From: an uncultured Pantoea sp.
Lineage (GTDB): Bacteria > Pseudomonadota > Gammaproteobacteria > Enterobacterales > Enterobacteriaceae
NCBI GenBank assembly: GCA_913775175.1
Contig: CAJYKU010000026.1
Span: 1 to 52,796 of the forward strand
DNA: 52,796 bases
Direction: 5' to 3'
Position 1 is the stretch's first letter. Every line of letters starts with the position of its first letter. Under the pieces are notes generated by a model. The model searched no databases, was not told the origin of the DNA, and saw only the letters and a list, made by a program, of their open reading frames with translations. Position numbers and translations under genes: made by a program. Shown here one piece after another: positions 22,764 through 33,874 of this stretch.

Positions 22764-23750
22764 GTGTTAAAAAACGTTCTGCCTGTACTGCTGCTACTCT
22801 CTGCACCGGTGTTAGCGGCGAAACCGGTTTTCACGATCTATACCTATGACTCCTTTGCCGCAGAGTGGGGCCCGGGCCCGGCGGTGAAAAAAGCGTTTGA
22901 AGCAGAGTGTGACTGTGAACTGAAATATGTCGCGCTGGAAGATGGCGTCTCGCTGCTTAATCGCGTGCGTATGGAAGGCAAAAACAGCAAGGCAGATGTC
23001 GTGCTGGGGCTGGATAATAATCTGCTGCAGGCGGCGGAGAACACCGGGCTGTTTGCCAAAAGTCCGACGGCGCAGAGCACGTTGCAGCTGCCGGTTGAGT
23101 GGCACAGTGACACCTTTGTCCCGTTTGATTACGGCTACTTCGCCTTTGTCTACGATAAAAATCGCCTGAAAAATCCGCCGCGCAGCCTGCAGGAACTGGT
23201 GGAAAGTCCCGAGAAGTGGCGCGTTATCTACGAAGATCCACGTACCAGTACGCCAGGACTGGGGCTGCTGCTATGGATGCAGAAAGTGTTTGGTGAACAG
23301 AGCGACGCCGCATGGCAAAAGCTGGCGGCTAAAACTGTTACTGTCACTAAAGGCTGGAGTGAAGCCTATGGTCTGTTTCTTAAAGGTGAAGGCGATCTGG
23401 TACTGAGCTACACCACTTCTCCCGCCTATCACATTATTGAAGAGAAAAAGAGTAACTACGCTGCCGCCAGTTTCAGCGAGGGTCACTATTTGCAGGTCGA
23501 GGTTGCTGCCCGGCTTGCCAGCAGCAAACAGCCAGCACTGGCCGAACAGTTTATGCAGTTTATCGTCAGCCCGGCATTTCAGCAGACCATCCCCACCGGC
23601 AACTGGATGTATCCGGTGATCAAACGCGATCTGCCTGAGGGTTATCAGGCACTCGCCGTGCCGCAAAAAGCGTTGCAGTTCTCACCCGCAGAGGTCGCCT
23701 CACAGCGCGCCGCATGGATCAGCGCCTGGCAGCGCGCCGTGAGCCGTTAA
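22764..23750 (+). CDS. thiB: Thiamine-binding periplasmic protein ThiB
   Basis: ThiB captures thiamine, thiamine phosphate and TPP in the periplasm for the ThiBPQ ABC importer. It has a signal peptide (VLKNVLPVLLLLSAPVLA, cleavage after about residue 18) and a type 1 solute-binding fold with YTYDSFAAEWGPGP, ALEDGVSLLNRVRMEGKNS, DPRTSTPGLGLLLWMQK and SYTTSPAYHI. The start is a GTG at 22764 with a strong AAGGAG six bases upstream; this gives 328 residues. The open frame reaches back into the riboswitch, but that part is untranslated leader. Its stop overlaps possible thiP starts. Confidence 0.97.
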   Translation: MLKNVLPVLLLLSAPVLAAKPVFTIYTYDSFAAEWGPGPAVKKAFEAECDCELKYVALEDGVSLLNRVRMEGKNSKADVVLGLDNNLLQAAENTGLFAKSPTAQSTLQLPVEWHSDTFVPFDYGYFAFVYDKNRLKNPPRSLQELVESPEKWRVIYEDPRTSTPGLGLLLWMQKVFGEQSDAAWQKLAAKTVTVTKGWSEAYGLFLKGEGDLVLSYTTSPAYHIIEEKKSNYAAASFSEGHYLQVEVAARLASSKQPALAEQFMQFIVSPAFQQTIPTGNWMYPVIKRDLPEGYQALAVPQKALQFSPAEVASQRAAWISAWQRAVSR

Positions 23751-25336
23751 TGCCTCTCTGGCTGATACCCGGCGCGCTCACTGCACTGCTGCTCTGTGCT
23801 GTCGCGCTGCTCGCGTTTGGCGCGCTGATCGCCGCGGCGCCGCTGCCAGCGTGGCGAACGCTGCTGGATGATAGCTATCTGCAGCATGTGCTGCTGTTCT
23901 CGTTTGAGCAGGCGCTGCTTTCCGCGCTCTGCTCCGTGCTGCCGGCTATCCTGCTGGCGCGTGCACTCTATCGCCGCCGCTTTCCCGGTCGCACCCTGCT
24001 GCTACGTCTCTGTGCCATGACGCTGGTGTTGCCGGTTCTGGTGGCGATATTTGGCCTGTTAAGCGTTTATGGACGAAGCGGCTGGCTGGCGCAGCTCTGC
24101 GCGCTCACGGGCGTGGAGTATCGCTTTTCACCCTATGGTCTGCAGGGCATTCTGCTGGCGCATCTGTTCTTCAACCTGCCGCTGGCAACGCGTATGCTGC
24201 TACAGGCGCTGGAGCATATTCCCGCTGAACAGCGCCAGCTGGCTGCACAGCTCGGCGTGCGCGGCTGGAACCTGTTTCGGCTGCTGGAGTGGCCGTGGCT
24301 GCGACGGCAGATCCTGCCAACAGCCGCGCTGATCTTTATGCTCTGCTTCGCCAGTTTTGCCACAGTGCTGGCGCTGGGCGGGGGGCCACAGGCCACCACG
24401 CTGGAGCTGGCGATCTACCAGGCGCTGAGTTTCGATTACGATCCGGGCCGGGCCGCCCTGCTGGCGCTGCTGCAGCTGGGTTGCTGCCTGCTGTTGGTGC
24501 TGCTCAGCCAGCGTTTTAGCAAAGCTATTCCAGCTGGTCATCAGACGCTGAAAGGCTGGCGCGATCCGCAGGATAGCTGGCGCGCGCGCCTGAGTGATAC
24601 ATTGCTGATTGCACTGGCGCTGCTGCTGCTCTTGCCGCCGCTGGCGGCGGTTATCGTGGATGGCCTGCGCGGCGGTATTGCCGGTGCGTTACAGCAGCCA
24701 GCACTCTGGCAGGCCACGCTGACCTCACTGCGCATTGCGCTTGGTGCCGGTACGCTCTGCGTTATCTTAACCATGATGCTGCTATGGAGCAGTCGGGAGC
24801 TGCATCAGCGCCAGCATCCGGTGAGCGCACAGGCGCTGGAGCTGAGTGGTATGCTGATTCTGGCCATGCCCGGGATTGTGCTGGCCAGCGGCTTTTTTCT
24901 GCTGTTTATCGCCACCTCTGGCCTGCCAGCGCGGGCTGACGGGCTGGTAATATTTACTAATGCGCTGATTGCGATTCCTTATGCCATGAAAGTGCTGGAA
25001 AATCCCATGCGCGATATCGCCGCCCGCTACACGCCGCTGTGCGCCTCGCTGGGCGTCTCCGGTTTCAACCGGTTAAAGCTGATTGAGCTGCGACTGCTGA
25101 AGCGACCGCTGGCCCAGGCACTCGCCTTTGCCAGCGTGCTCTCAATTGGCGATTTCGGCGTGGTGGCGCTATTTGGCAGCGCCGACTTTCGCACCCTGCC
25201 CTTTTATCTCTATCAGCAAATTGGTGCCTATCGTGGAGCCGATGGCGCAGTGACAGCACTGCTGCTACTGCTGCTCTGTCTGTTACTCTTTAGCCTGCTG
25301 GAAAAATTGCCGGGACGCCATGCTGACACTCAATAA
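23714..25336 (+). CDS. thiP: Thiamine ABC transporter permease ThiP
   Basis: ThiP is the double-length permease of the thiamine importer. About twelve membrane segments form two homologous halves, each with a coupling EAA-type loop ([29 protein letters not shown] in the first, [23 protein letters not shown] in the second, each given here as conserved blocks). The start is uncertain. The ATG at 23714 overlaps thiB by 37 nt and gives 540 residues with a basic N-terminus like E. coli. The ATG at 23750 forms TAATG with the thiB stop and gives 528. The E. coli start aligns to a CTG here. It overlaps thiQ by 17 nt. Confidence 0.92.
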   Translation: MDQRLAARREPLMPLWLIPGALTALLLCAVALLAFGALIAAAPLPAWRTLLDDSYLQHVLLFSFEQALLSALCSVLPAILLARALYRRRFPGRTLLLRLCAMTLVLPVLVAIFGLLSVYGRSGWLAQLCALTGVEYRFSPYGLQGILLAHLFFNLPLATRMLLQALEHIPAEQRQLAAQLGVRGWNLFRLLEWPWLRRQILPTAALIFMLCFASFATVLALGGGPQATTLELAIYQALSFDYDPGRAALLALLQLGCCLLLVLLSQRFSKAIPAGHQTLKGWRDPQDSWRARLSDTLLIALALLLLLPPLAAVIVDGLRGGIAGALQQPALWQATLTSLRIALGAGTLCVILTMMLLWSSRELHQRQHPVSAQALELSGMLILAMPGIVLASGFFLLFIATSGLPARADGLVIFTNALIAIPYAMKVLENPMRDIAARYTPLCASLGVSGFNRLKLIELRLLKRPLAQALAFASVLSIGDFGVVALFGSADFRTLPFYLYQQIGAYRGADGAVTALLLLLLCLLLFSLLEKLPGRHADTQ

Positions 25337-26048
25337 TCTGACCTATCTCTACCAGCATCTGCCGATGCGTTTCAGCTTTACCGCCGCAGCGGGAGAGCGA
25401 CTGGCCATTCTGGGTCCCAGCGGAGCGGGCAAAAGCACACTGCTGAGCCTGATTGGTGGTTTCCTGCCTGTTGCTCAGGGTTCGCTGCGGATCAACCAGC
25501 ACGATCACACCACCAGCGTACCGGCCGCGCGTCCGGTCTCCATGCTGTTTCAGGAGAACAATCTGTTTCCGCATCTGACAGTAGAGCAGAATATGGCGCT
25601 GGGGCTGCATCCCGGGCTCAGACTCACCCGCGTTCAGCAGCAGCAGCTCAGTGATATCGCCAGCCAGACCGGACTGCAGGATCTGCTGCCGCGCTTGCCC
25701 GGCGAACTCTCTGGCGGACAGCGGCAGCGGGTGGCGCTGGCACGCTGCCTGCTGCGCGAGCAACCCGTACTGCTGCTGGATGAGCCATTTTCAGCGCTCG
25801 ATCCGGCACTGCGCAGAGAGATGCTGCAGCTGGTTCGCTCGGTATGCGAAGCGCGCGCTATCACGCTGCTGATGGTGTCACATAGCCTGGAAGATGCGCA
25901 GCAGATTGCGCCACGCAGCCTGGTCATTGTTGATGGCAGGGTTTACTGGGATGGCGCGACCTCCGCGCTGCTTAGCGGAGAGAGCAGCGCTGCCGCCATC
26001 CTTGGCGTTACCGGATCAGGCAAAAAAGACCTTCCACAGCAGCTGTAA
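25320..26048 (+). CDS. thiQ: Thiamine ABC transporter ATP-binding protein ThiQ
   Basis: ThiQ powers thiamine import with ThiP. It contains Walker A GPSGAGKS (about residue 38), the Q-loop [12 protein letters not shown], the ABC signature [14 protein letters not shown], Walker [13 protein letters not shown] and the switch His in [10 protein letters not shown]. It has 242 residues, about ten more than E. coli ThiQ; the extra C-terminal part comes after GVTG and overlaps the 3' end of convergent yabI by 33 nt. The ATG at 25320 lies inside the thiP end, the usual arrangement of this operon. Confidence 0.97.
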   Translation: MLTLNNLTYLYQHLPMRFSFTAAAGERLAILGPSGAGKSTLLSLIGGFLPVAQGSLRINQHDHTTSVPAARPVSMLFQENNLFPHLTVEQNMALGLHPGLRLTRVQQQQLSDIASQTGLQDLLPRLPGELSGGQRQRVALARCLLREQPVLLLDEPFSALDPALRREMLQLVRSVCEARAITLLMVSHSLEDAQQIAPRSLVIVDGRVYWDGATSALLSGESSAAAILGVTGSGKKDLPQQL

Positions 26049-26777
26049 AAAGAGTGGCATCATGGGATGAAACAGCAGCGCGATAAACGCAGCAATAGCG
26101 ATAAGCGCCGCTACCGGTGCCAGCCAGCGCAGACGCGTGACGGGCAGATAGTGCGATAACCGATCACGCGTCTTGTCACTGCGCCACCAGCGCCAGAGCA
26201 GCCAGCCTCCCAGCCAGAGCAGAATAGCCACCAGCAGCAGTAACCACTTAAAGCTGTTGCCCTGCGCCTGTGGCACATCAATCGCTACGCCAGCCAGAAT
26301 ACCGGGCAGCAGATATGCTGGCGGCCATAAAACACAGCCGATGATATTGGGTGGCAGAAATTTACGTACCGGCAGCTCCAGCATTCCCGCAGCCAGCGGG
26401 ATCAGCGGTCGCGTAGGGCCGACAAAGCGCCCTACCAGAATAGTAAACATACTGTGCTGATGCAGAGCGTGTTCGGTTTTGTTAAGCAGGCTTTGATACT
26501 TTTTCAGATATTTCCAGCGATGCAGTGGCCCCTGAAACTTCCAGCCAATACCGTAAGAGATCCAGTCGCCCAGCAGACAGCCAATCAGCCCCGCGGCCCA
26601 CGCCGGATAGAGACCAATCTGCCCGCTGCCAATCAGCGCACCCAGACTTGCCATCAGCACGGTGCCCGGCAACAGCAGCCCGACAAACGCCAGCGACTCA
26701 AAAAAGGTCACCAGGGCAACGGCAAACAGCGCGTACTCCAGCGATTGCGTAAACAGATGTTGGATCCAGGCTTCCAT
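26016..26777 (-). CDS. yabI: DedA-family inner membrane protein YabI
   Basis: This 253-residue membrane protein resembles E. coli YabI. DedA proteins have been linked to undecaprenyl-phosphate and phospholipid flipping and to proton-motive-force maintenance; the specific role of YabI is not settled. The DedA core is visible: [64 protein letters not shown] and [10 protein letters not shown] (conserved blocks listed separately in the protein). It is convergent with thiQ. In E. coli araC-araBAD follows on the other side; here polB follows directly. Confidence 0.93.
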   Translation of the reverse strand: MEAWIQHLFTQSLEYALFAVALVTFFESLAFVGLLLPGTVLMASLGALIGSGQIGLYPAWAAGLIGCLLGDWISYGIGWKFQGPLHRWKYLKKYQSLLNKTEHALHQHSMFTILVGRFVGPTRPLIPLAAGMLELPVRKFLPPNIIGCVLWPPAYLLPGILAGVAIDVPQAQGNSFKWLLLLVAILLWLGGWLLWRWWRSDKTRDRLSHYLPVTRLRWLAPVAALIAIAAFIALLFHPMMPLFLQLLWKVFFA

Positions 26778-26867
26778 AGCTATCCTCAGCGGAATATAGA
26801 GGCTGGATTGTCCTGAGCCTGCCTTGGGGCGTCAAGCATTTCCCGTTGCAGCGCACAGAGTTTCAGA

Positions 26868-26887
26868 CACTGTATAAATACCCATGG
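26868..26887 (+). promoter_or_regulatory. Candidate LexA (SOS) box of polB
   Basis: The site begins CACTGTATAAATAC. The left half agrees with the LexA consensus, whereas the right CAG is replaced by CAT. It lies directly upstream of a likely -10 (TATACT, 26888-26893), where a repressor would block polB transcription. In E. coli polB (dinA) is SOS-controlled, so the position fits, but binding may be weaker here. Confidence 0.6.
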
Positions 26888-26920
26888 TATACTGATGGCA
26901 ACCTATTCTCCGGAGCCATT

Positions 26921-29281
26921 GTGACTGAACCACGCCCAGGTTATCTGCTGACCCGCCACTGGCGGGATACCTCTTCAGGCAGTGAGATTACACTGTGGCT
27001 GGCGACCGACGCCGGCCCGCAGCGAGTCGTGCTGCCCGCTCAGGAAGCGGTCGCCTTTATTCCTGAACAGTTTCGCCGCCAGACTGAGGTGCTGATCGGC
27101 AATGAACGCGATATTCGTCTGCAGCCACTGACGCTGAAAGATTTTCGCCGCCGTCCGGTGTTTGGTCTTTACTGTCGCAGCTACCGCCAGCTACAGCAGC
27201 TGGAAAAGCGACTGCGTGAGCACGGCATTGCGGTTTATGAAGCGGATATCCGGCCGCCAGAGCGCTATCTGATGGAGCGCTTTATCACCGCACCGGTCTG
27301 GTTCAGTGGTGAGCCGCAGGGAGATACGCTATTTAACGCGCGCCTGAAACCGCATCCCGATTATCGTCCAGAGCTGAAGTGGGTCTCACTGGATATCGAA
27401 ACCACCGAGCATGGCGAGCTGTACTGCATCGGACTGGAAGGGTGCGGTCAGCGCCAGGTGTTTATGCTGGGTCCCGCCAATGGCGATGCCAGTGCGCTGG
27501 ATTTTGAGCTGATCTATGTCGAGCGTCGTCAGCAGCTGCTTGAACAGCTTAACGCCTGGTTTGCGCAACACGATCCCGATGTGCTGATTGGCTGGAACGT
27601 AGTGCAGTTTGATCTGCGGGTATTACAGAAACATGCTGATCGCTATGGCATTCCGCTGCGTCTCGGTCGTCAGCAGCAGCCGCTGGAGTGGCGCGAGCAC
27701 GGTTTTAAGCCGGGTATTTTCTCCGCACAGATGGCAGGACGCCTTGTTATCGATGGTATCGAAGCGCTGAAATCCGCCTACTGGGATTTTGCCTCCTTTA
27801 GTCTGGAGGCGGTGTCGCGTGAGCTACTGGGCGAAGGTAAAGCGATCAACAATCCATGGCAGCGTATGGAAGAGATTAACTGGCGCTTCGCACACGATAA
27901 ACCCGCTCTCGCCACGTATAACCTGAAAGATTGCGAACTGGTCACCCGCATCTTCCACCATACCGCGATTATGCCGTTTCTGCTGGAGCGCGCCAGCGTT
28001 AACGGGCTGGCAGTGGATCGTCACGGTGGTTCGGTGGCGGCTTTTAACCACCTCTATATTCCGCGTATGCATCGCAAAGGCTTTGTGGCACCCAATATTG
28101 GCGATGTTGCACCGGAGGCCAGCCCGGGTGGCTATGTCATGGATTCCCGTCCCGGCCTGTATAACTCGGTGCTGGTGCTCGATTATAAAAGTCTCTATCC
28201 GTCGATTATCCGCACATTTCTTATCGATCCGGTTGGACTGATTGAGGGACTGGCGCACCCGGAAGACGCGGATTCAATTCCTGGGTTTCGTGAGGCGCGC
28301 TTTTCCCGTCATACCCACTCTCTGCCAGAGATTGTTGAGCAGATCTGGCTGGGACGCGAAGCAGCCAGGCAGCATGGCAACCAGCCGCTGTCACAGGCGC
28401 TGAAAATTATTATGAATGCTTTCTATGGCGTGCTGGGCACTAACGCCTGCCGCTTTTTCGATCCCCGCCTCGCCTCATCGATTACGCTGCGTGGCCACGC
28501 CATTATGCAACAGACGCGAAAACTGATTGAAGCCGAAGGGTTTACGGTGATCTATGGCGATACTGACTCCACGTTTGTCTGGCTGCAGGGCGAATACAGT
28601 GACGAAGCAGCAGCGGCCACCGGTTACGCTCTGGTAGAGCGGGTCAACTCTTGGTGGCGGCAACATCTTAAGCAGACATATAACATTGAGAGCGCGCTGG
28701 AGCTGGAGTATGAGACGCACTTTAGCCGCTTTTTAATGCCCACTGTCCGCAACGCTGAACAGGGCAGTAAAAAACGTTATGCCGGGCTGACTGGCAGCGG
28801 CGATCGGCAGCGGCTGGTCTTTAAAGGTCTGGAGTCGGTACGCACCGACTGGACACCACTGGCACAACAGTTTCAGCAGCAGCTCTATGGCCGTATCTTT
28901 CGCGGTGAGCCGTGGCAGGAGTATATCCGTGAAACCGTAGCGGCACTGCTGGCAGGCAAGCTGGATAAGCTGCTGGTCTATAAAAAACAGCTGCGGCGAC
29001 CACTGCATGAGTATGAGCGCAACGTTCCGCCACACGTCCGTGCCGCACGCCTGGCGGATGAGCACAACCGCAAGCTGCAACGCCCGCTTCAGTATCAGAA
29101 AGGAGGCAGTATTCGCTATGTTATGGCCACCGCTGGCCCGGAACCGCTGGAGGTGCGCACCACTCCGCTTGATTACGATCACTACGTCAGTAAACAGCTG
29201 CAGCCAGTAGCTGATGGTATTTTGCCCTTTGTGGGTGACAACTTTGCTACACTCATCACCGGGCAACTGGGTCTTTTTTGA
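26921..29281 (+). CDS. polB: DNA polymerase II PolB
   Basis: Pol II is the SOS-induced family B DNA polymerase used in replication restart and translesion bypass. The protein has the 3'-5' exonuclease domain with Exo I DIETT (Asp near 158) and Exo [11 protein letters not shown]. The polymerase motifs are A ([13 protein letters not shown], near 421), B ([12 protein letters not shown]) and C (YGDTDSTF, near 545). The start is a GTG at 26921 with GGAG five bases upstream, giving 786 residues; E. coli polB also uses GTG. An upstream ATG in the same frame would include the LexA box and is not accepted. It ends GQLGLF as in E. coli. Confidence 0.97.
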   Translation: MTEPRPGYLLTRHWRDTSSGSEITLWLATDAGPQRVVLPAQEAVAFIPEQFRRQTEVLIGNERDIRLQPLTLKDFRRRPVFGLYCRSYRQLQQLEKRLREHGIAVYEADIRPPERYLMERFITAPVWFSGEPQGDTLFNARLKPHPDYRPELKWVSLDIETTEHGELYCIGLEGCGQRQVFMLGPANGDASALDFELIYVERRQQLLEQLNAWFAQHDPDVLIGWNVVQFDLRVLQKHADRYGIPLRLGRQQQPLEWREHGFKPGIFSAQMAGRLVIDGIEALKSAYWDFASFSLEAVSRELLGEGKAINNPWQRMEEINWRFAHDKPALATYNLKDCELVTRIFHHTAIMPFLLERASVNGLAVDRHGGSVAAFNHLYIPRMHRKGFVAPNIGDVAPEASPGGYVMDSRPGLYNSVLVLDYKSLYPSIIRTFLIDPVGLIEGLAHPEDADSIPGFREARFSRHTHSLPEIVEQIWLGREAARQHGNQPLSQALKIIMNAFYGVLGTNACRFFDPRLASSITLRGHAIMQQTRKLIEAEGFTVIYGDTDSTFVWLQGEYSDEAAAATGYALVERVNSWWRQHLKQTYNIESALELEYETHFSRFLMPTVRNAEQGSKKRYAGLTGSGDRQRLVFKGLESVRTDWTPLAQQFQQQLYGRIFRGEPWQEYIRETVAALLAGKLDKLLVYKKQLRRPLHEYERNVPPHVRAARLADEHNRKLQRPLQYQKGGSIRYVMATAGPEPLEVRTTPLDYDHYVSKQLQPVADGILPFVGDNFATLITGQLGLF

Positions 29282-29348
29282 CAGGTGACGAACGCCCTGC
29301 CATCCAGTACCATAGCGCCCTTCCTGTATCTCAGCCCTGACAATCTGA

Positions 29349-29364
29349 CCAGACATCTGTCTGG
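29349..29364 (+). terminator. Hairpin between polB and rapA
   Basis: CCAGAC and GTCTGG form a 6-bp stem with a four-base loop, followed by CGCTTTGTTATT. It lies 68 nt after the polB stop and could be a weak terminator. The T-rich tail is interrupted, so confidence is low. Confidence 0.4.
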
Positions 29365-29430
29365 CGCTTTGTTATTGCCCGAGAGCAGGCGAACGTCTTT
29401 ATGTCATTCAGAGAATCGAGCAAAAAATAT

Positions 29431-32337
29431 ATGGTATTTACACTGGGTCAACGCTGGATAAGTGATACGGAAAGTGAACTGGGACTGGGTACGGTTGTCG
29501 CGCTGGATACGCGCATGGTTACGCTGATGTTTCCGGCTACCGGCGAGAACCGCCTTTATGCCCGTCATGACTCTCCTGTCACCCGCGTGATTTTTAATCC
29601 GGGTGATACCGTCACCAGCCATGAAGGCTGGCAGATGCAGGTTGATGAAGTTCGCCACGAAAACGAGTTAGTAACCTATATCGGCACCCGCACCGACACC
29701 GAAGAGAGCAACGTGCTACTGCGCGAAGTGATGCTGGACAGCAAGCTGGTGTTCAGCAAGCCGCAGGATCGTCTGTTTGCTGGTCAGCTTGATCGCATGG
29801 ATCGCTTTGCGCTGCGGTTTCGCGCCCGCACTTATCAGAGTGAGCAGTATCGTCTTCCTGTCAGCGGCCTGCGTGGTATGCGCACTAACCTGATCCCGCA
29901 TCAGCTGCACATAGCTCACGACGTAGGTCGTCGTCATGCGCCACGCGTACTGCTGGCGGATGAAGTTGGCCTGGGTAAAACCATCGAAGCAGGCATGATT
30001 ATTCAGCAGCAGCTGCTGGCAGGCCGCGCCGATCGCGTACTGATTGTGGTGCCGGAGACGCTGCAGCACCAGTGGCTGGTTGAGATGCTGCGCCGCTTTA
30101 ACCTGCGCTTTGCTCTGTTTGATGACGACCGCTATACCGAAGCACAACACGACAGTGACAACCCGTTTGAAACTGAACAGCTGATTATCTGCTCGCTTGA
30201 TTTCGTGCGCCGTAATAAACAGCGTCTGGAACTGCTTGCCGAAGCGGAGTGGGATCTGCTGGTGGTGGATGAAGCGCATCACCTGGCGTGGAGCGAGGCA
30301 GCACCAAGTCGTGAATATCAGGTCATTGAGCAACTGGCAGAAAACACGCCAGGCGTATTGCTGCTTACCGCTACGCCAGAACAGCTTGGTATGGAGAGCC
30401 ACTTTGCCCGTCTGCGACTGCTCGATCCCGATCGCTTTCACGACTTTGAGCAATTTGTTGCTGAACAGCAGCAGTATCGCCCGGTGGCGGATGCGGTCAG
30501 CTCACTGCTGGCTGACCAGGCGATCAGCAAAGATGAGATGAACCTGATCAATGAACTGATTGGTGAGCAGGATATCGAACCACTGCTGCAGGTTGCCAAC
30601 AGCGATCGCGATGGCAAAGAGGATGCGCGCAAAGAGCTGGTTTCTATGCTGATGGATCGTCACGGTACCAGCCGCGTGCTGTTCCGCAACACCCGTAACG
30701 GTGTGAAAGGCTTTCCGAAGCGTGAACTGCAACAGATCCGGCTGCCGCTGCCGTCACAATATCAGACGGCAATCAAGGTCTCCGGCATTATGGCGGCGCG
30801 CAAGTCACCAGAAGAGCGTGCACGCGACATGCTCTATCCGGAGCAAATCTATCAGGAGTTTGAGGGCGATAGCGGCACCTGGTGGAACTTCGATCCGCGC
30901 GTTGAGTGGCTGATGGGCTACCTCACCAGCAATCGCAAAGAGAAAGTGCTGGTGATCTGTGCGAAAGCCGCCACTGCGCTGCAACTGGAACAGGTACTGC
31001 GCGAGCGCGAAGGGATCCGTGCAGCAGTGTTCCATGAGGGGCTTTCCATTATTGAGCGCGATCGCGCCGCAGCCTTCTTCGCCTCCCAGGAAGAGGGAGC
31101 TCAGGTTCTCATTTGTTCTGAAATTGGCTCTGAAGGCCGCAACTTCCAGTTTGCCAGCCGCCTGGTCATGTTCGATCTGCCGTTTAATCCGGATTTGCTG
31201 GAGCAGCGTATCGGACGTCTCGACCGTATCGGTCAGATGTATGATATTCAGATTCTGGTGCCGTGGCTGGAAAAAACTGCTCAGGCGGTTCTGCTGCGCT
31301 GGTATCATGAAGGACTCGATGCGTTTGAGCACACCTGCCCGACCGGCCGTGCCATTTATGATGCGGAATATAAACAGCTGATCGAGTATCTTGCCGCGCC
31401 GGAAAATCCCGAAGGACTTGATGAGTTTATTGCGAAAAGCCGCAAACAGCATGATGCACTGAAAACGCAGCTGGAACAGGGGCGCGACCGCCTGCTGGAG
31501 CTGAACTCCAATGGCGGCGAAGCGGCACAAACGCTTGCTGACACCATTGCGGCTCAGGATAACGATACCGGACTGGTAAACTTTGCGCTCAATCTGTTTG
31601 ATATTGTCGGTATCAATCAGGAAGATCGCAGTGACAATCTGATTGTTCTGACGCCTTCCGATCATATGCTGGTGCCTGACTTTCCCGGTCTGCCAGAAGA
31701 TGGCTGCACCATTACCTTTAACCGTAATCAGGCACTGTCACGCGAAGATACGCAGTTTATCACCTGGGAACATCCTCTGATCCGCAACGGTCTGGATCTT
31801 ATTCTCTCTGGTGACACCGGCAGCTGTGCCCTGTCGCTGCTGAAGAACAAAGCGCTGCCGGTCGGTACACTGCTGGTTGAGATGATCTATGTGGTAGAAG
31901 CGCAGGCGCCAAAACAGCTGCAGCTCACCCGCTTCCTGCCGCCAACGCCGGTGCGGATGCTGATGGATCGCGCCGGTAATAACCTGGCTGGCAAGGTAGA
32001 GTTTGAGAGCTTTAACCGTCAGCTTAACGCGGTTAATCGTCACACCGGCAGCAAGCTGGTTAATGCTGTTCAGCAGGATGTCCATGCGATTCTGACCCAG
32101 GCGGAGCAGGCGATTATTCCTGAAGCGCAGGCGCTGATTGCAGCCGCAAAAGCGGAAGCTGATGAGAAGCTAAGCGCTGAGCTGTCGCGTCTGGAAGCGC
32201 TGCGTGCCGTCAATCCAAACATCCGTGATGATGAGGTTGAGGCGCTGGAGAGCAATCGTGAGCAGGTGCTGGCCAGCCTGAGCGATGCTGGCTGGCGGCT
32301 GGATGCGCTGCGGTTGATTGTTGTGACACACCAGTAA
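29431..32337 (+). CDS. rapA: RNA polymerase recycling ATPase RapA
   Basis: RapA (HepA) is a Swi2/Snf2-type ATPase bound to RNA polymerase that promotes its recycling after termination. The N-terminal Tudor-like part begins [20 protein letters not shown]. The helicase core follows with motif [15 protein letters not shown] (near 175), motif [10 protein letters not shown] (near 279), TATPEQ, and motif [14 protein letters not shown], and the C-terminal RapA-specific region ends [11 protein letters not shown]. The ATG at 29431 gives 968 residues, exactly the E. coli length. An ATG ten codons upstream (29401) is also open and cannot be excluded. Confidence 0.96.
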   Translation: MVFTLGQRWISDTESELGLGTVVALDTRMVTLMFPATGENRLYARHDSPVTRVIFNPGDTVTSHEGWQMQVDEVRHENELVTYIGTRTDTEESNVLLREVMLDSKLVFSKPQDRLFAGQLDRMDRFALRFRARTYQSEQYRLPVSGLRGMRTNLIPHQLHIAHDVGRRHAPRVLLADEVGLGKTIEAGMIIQQQLLAGRADRVLIVVPETLQHQWLVEMLRRFNLRFALFDDDRYTEAQHDSDNPFETEQLIICSLDFVRRNKQRLELLAEAEWDLLVVDEAHHLAWSEAAPSREYQVIEQLAENTPGVLLLTATPEQLGMESHFARLRLLDPDRFHDFEQFVAEQQQYRPVADAVSSLLADQAISKDEMNLINELIGEQDIEPLLQVANSDRDGKEDARKELVSMLMDRHGTSRVLFRNTRNGVKGFPKRELQQIRLPLPSQYQTAIKVSGIMAARKSPEERARDMLYPEQIYQEFEGDSGTWWNFDPRVEWLMGYLTSNRKEKVLVICAKAATALQLEQVLREREGIRAAVFHEGLSIIERDRAAAFFASQEEGAQVLICSEIGSEGRNFQFASRLVMFDLPFNPDLLEQRIGRLDRIGQMYDIQILVPWLEKTAQAVLLRWYHEGLDAFEHTCPTGRAIYDAEYKQLIEYLAAPENPEGLDEFIAKSRKQHDALKTQLEQGRDRLLELNSNGGEAAQTLADTIAAQDNDTGLVNFALNLFDIVGINQEDRSDNLIVLTPSDHMLVPDFPGLPEDGCTITFNRNQALSREDTQFITWEHPLIRNGLDLILSGDTGSCALSLLKNKALPVGTLLVEMIYVVEAQAPKQLQLTRFLPPTPVRMLMDRAGNNLAGKVEFESFNRQLNAVNRHTGSKLVNAVQQDVHAILTQAEQAIIPEAQALIAAAKAEADEKLSAELSRLEALRAVNPNIRDDEVEALESNREQVLASLSDAGWRLDALRLIVVTHQ

Positions 32338-32352
32338 ACAGGTAACGCTGAG

Positions 32353-33012
32353 ATGCTGATGGAACCCTATCACCCGCCGACTGAGCCCTGGCTGCACGTG
32401 CTTTACCAGGATGCGCATATCATGGTGGTTAATAAGCCGGGTGGCCTGCTTTCAGTGCCGGGTCGGCTGGAAGAGCACCGGGACAGTGTGATGACGCGTA
32501 TCCAGCGCGATATCCCGCAGGCTGAATCGGTACACCGCCTTGATATGGCGACCAGCGGAATATTGGTGGTTGCCCTTAACAAGGCAGCAGAGCGTGAGCT
32601 GAAGCGCCAGTTTCGGGAACGCGAGCCGTCAAAATATTATGTGGCGCGCGTCTGGGGACATCCGGCGGCAGAACAGGGAGTGATTGACTTGCCGCTTATC
32701 TGCGACTGGCCGAACCGGCCTAAACAGATGGTGAGTCATGAACTGGGTAAGTCAGCCCAGACTGAGTATCAGGTGCTGGAGTATGAGGCGAATAACTGTG
32801 CACGCGTGCTGCTGAAACCGATCACCGGCCGTTCGCACCAGTTGCGGGTACATATGCTGGCGCTGGGACACCCAATACTTGGCGATCGCTTTTATGCCCA
32901 TGAGCAGGCGCTGGCATTAGCTGCACGTTTGCAGCTTCATGCTGAATCGCTGACTATCACGCATCCCGCCTTTGGTAACAGCATGACGTTTCGTCAGCCG
33001 GCAGATTTCTGA
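32353..33012 (+). CDS. rluA: Dual-specificity pseudouridine synthase RluA
   Basis: RluA makes pseudouridine 746 in 23S rRNA and pseudouridine 32 in several tRNAs. The 219-residue protein equals the E. coli length and carries the catalytic Asp in VHRLDMATSG, the KPGGLLSVPGR loop, and the KPITGRSHQLRVHMLALGHPI block. It has no S4 domain, as expected for RluA. It follows rapA after 15 nt and probably shares its transcript. A hairpin at 33018-33040 follows the stop, before convergent djlA. Confidence 0.96.
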   Translation: MLMEPYHPPTEPWLHVLYQDAHIMVVNKPGGLLSVPGRLEEHRDSVMTRIQRDIPQAESVHRLDMATSGILVVALNKAAERELKRQFREREPSKYYVARVWGHPAAEQGVIDLPLICDWPNRPKQMVSHELGKSAQTEYQVLEYEANNCARVLLKPITGRSHQLRVHMLALGHPILGDRFYAHEQALALAARLQLHAESLTITHPAFGNSMTFRQPADF

Positions 33013-33017
33013 TAGCT

Positions 33018-33040
33018 GCCCTCTTTCACAGAAGGAGGGC
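33018..33040. terminator. Bidirectional hairpin between rluA and djlA
   Basis: GCCCTC and GAGGGC are the outer arms of a hairpin that extends to about ten pairs including one G-T pair, with a three-base loop. It sits between the convergent stop codons. No T tract follows on either strand, so it may end transcription poorly or stabilise the 3' ends. Confidence 0.5.
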
Positions 33041-33055
33041 AATATCGGCAAACCG

Positions 33056-33874
33056 CTATTTAAAGCCCTTCTCTTTGCGAATCAGATCGTAGGCTGCCTG
33101 AATCTCCTGCGCTTTCTGTTTCGCCATCTCCATCATCTCAGGGGGCAATCCCTTGGCCACCAGCTTGTCAGGATGATGCTCGCTCATGAGTTTGCGATAA
33201 GCGCGCTTGATTGTGGTGCTGTCATCACTGCTTTTTACGCCGAGTACGCTGCAGGCATCCTCCAGCGTTGGCCCGCGCTGCGGCTGCTGATAAGCACCAC
33301 CGCCCCATGAGGAGGAGCCAGCGCTACCAAACTGCTGACCGCCCTGCATCATGCGCAAAAACTGATCAAATTGCTGCCGTGAAATCCCCAGCTCTTCAGC
33401 AATCACATAGAGCACCTGGCGCTCATTGGGATGCAGCGAGCCATCGGCAAACGCCGCCTGAATCTGAATTTCCAGAAACATCCTAATCAAATCAAAGCGC
33501 CCGAAACAGATGCTGCGCAGTTCACGCAGTTTGCTGCGCAACGGATAGTCACTCTGTTTGCCTTCACGGAATGCACGCTGTGCCGCCGTACGCGCATCGC
33601 CATGCAGCTGCATACGATCCATAAACAGCGAAGCAATCTGAATATCCGCTTCGGTTACGCGCCCTTTCGATTTAGTCAGATGCCCCATAACCTGAAACGT
33701 CGTGCTAAAAAACAGCGTCTGACGTGACTGATTATTAGCAAAATATCCCTGTGCTTTGACGCTGCGCACCTTGTCAAACAGATGGCCGAGAATCAGGCCC
33801 AGTACGATGCCCCAGAATCCTGCGCCGGATATCAAACCAAGCGCAAGACCAATTACTTTTCCCCAGTAGCGCAT
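33056..33874 (-). CDS. djlA: Membrane-anchored co-chaperone DjlA
   Basis: DjlA is a type III DnaJ-like protein that stimulates DnaK at the inner membrane and influences the Rcs stress system. The 272-residue protein has one N-terminal membrane segment (about residues 7-30), a central TerB-like domain ([36 protein letters not shown]), a Gly/Ser/Gln-rich linker, and a C-terminal J domain with the HPD triad in [19 protein letters not shown]. It is divergent from lptD across 181 bp. Confidence 0.97.
   Translation of the reverse strand: MRYWGKVIGLALGLISGAGFWGIVLGLILGHLFDKVRSVKAQGYFANNQSRQTLFFSTTFQVMGHLTKSKGRVTEADIQIASLFMDRMQLHGDARTAAQRAFREGKQSDYPLRSKLRELRSICFGRFDLIRMFLEIQIQAAFADGSLHPNERQVLYVIAEELGISRQQFDQFLRMMQGGQQFGSAGSSSWGGGAYQQPQRGPTLEDACSVLGVKSSDDSTTIKRAYRKLMSEHHPDKLVAKGLPPEMMEMAKQKAQEIQAAYDLIRKEKGFK

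Noticed and set aside
29401..29430. Upstream ATG of rapA as the true start
   Set aside because: It adds ten residues absent from E. coli RapA; the internal ATG gives exactly the family length. The alternative remains possible and is noted in the gene entry.
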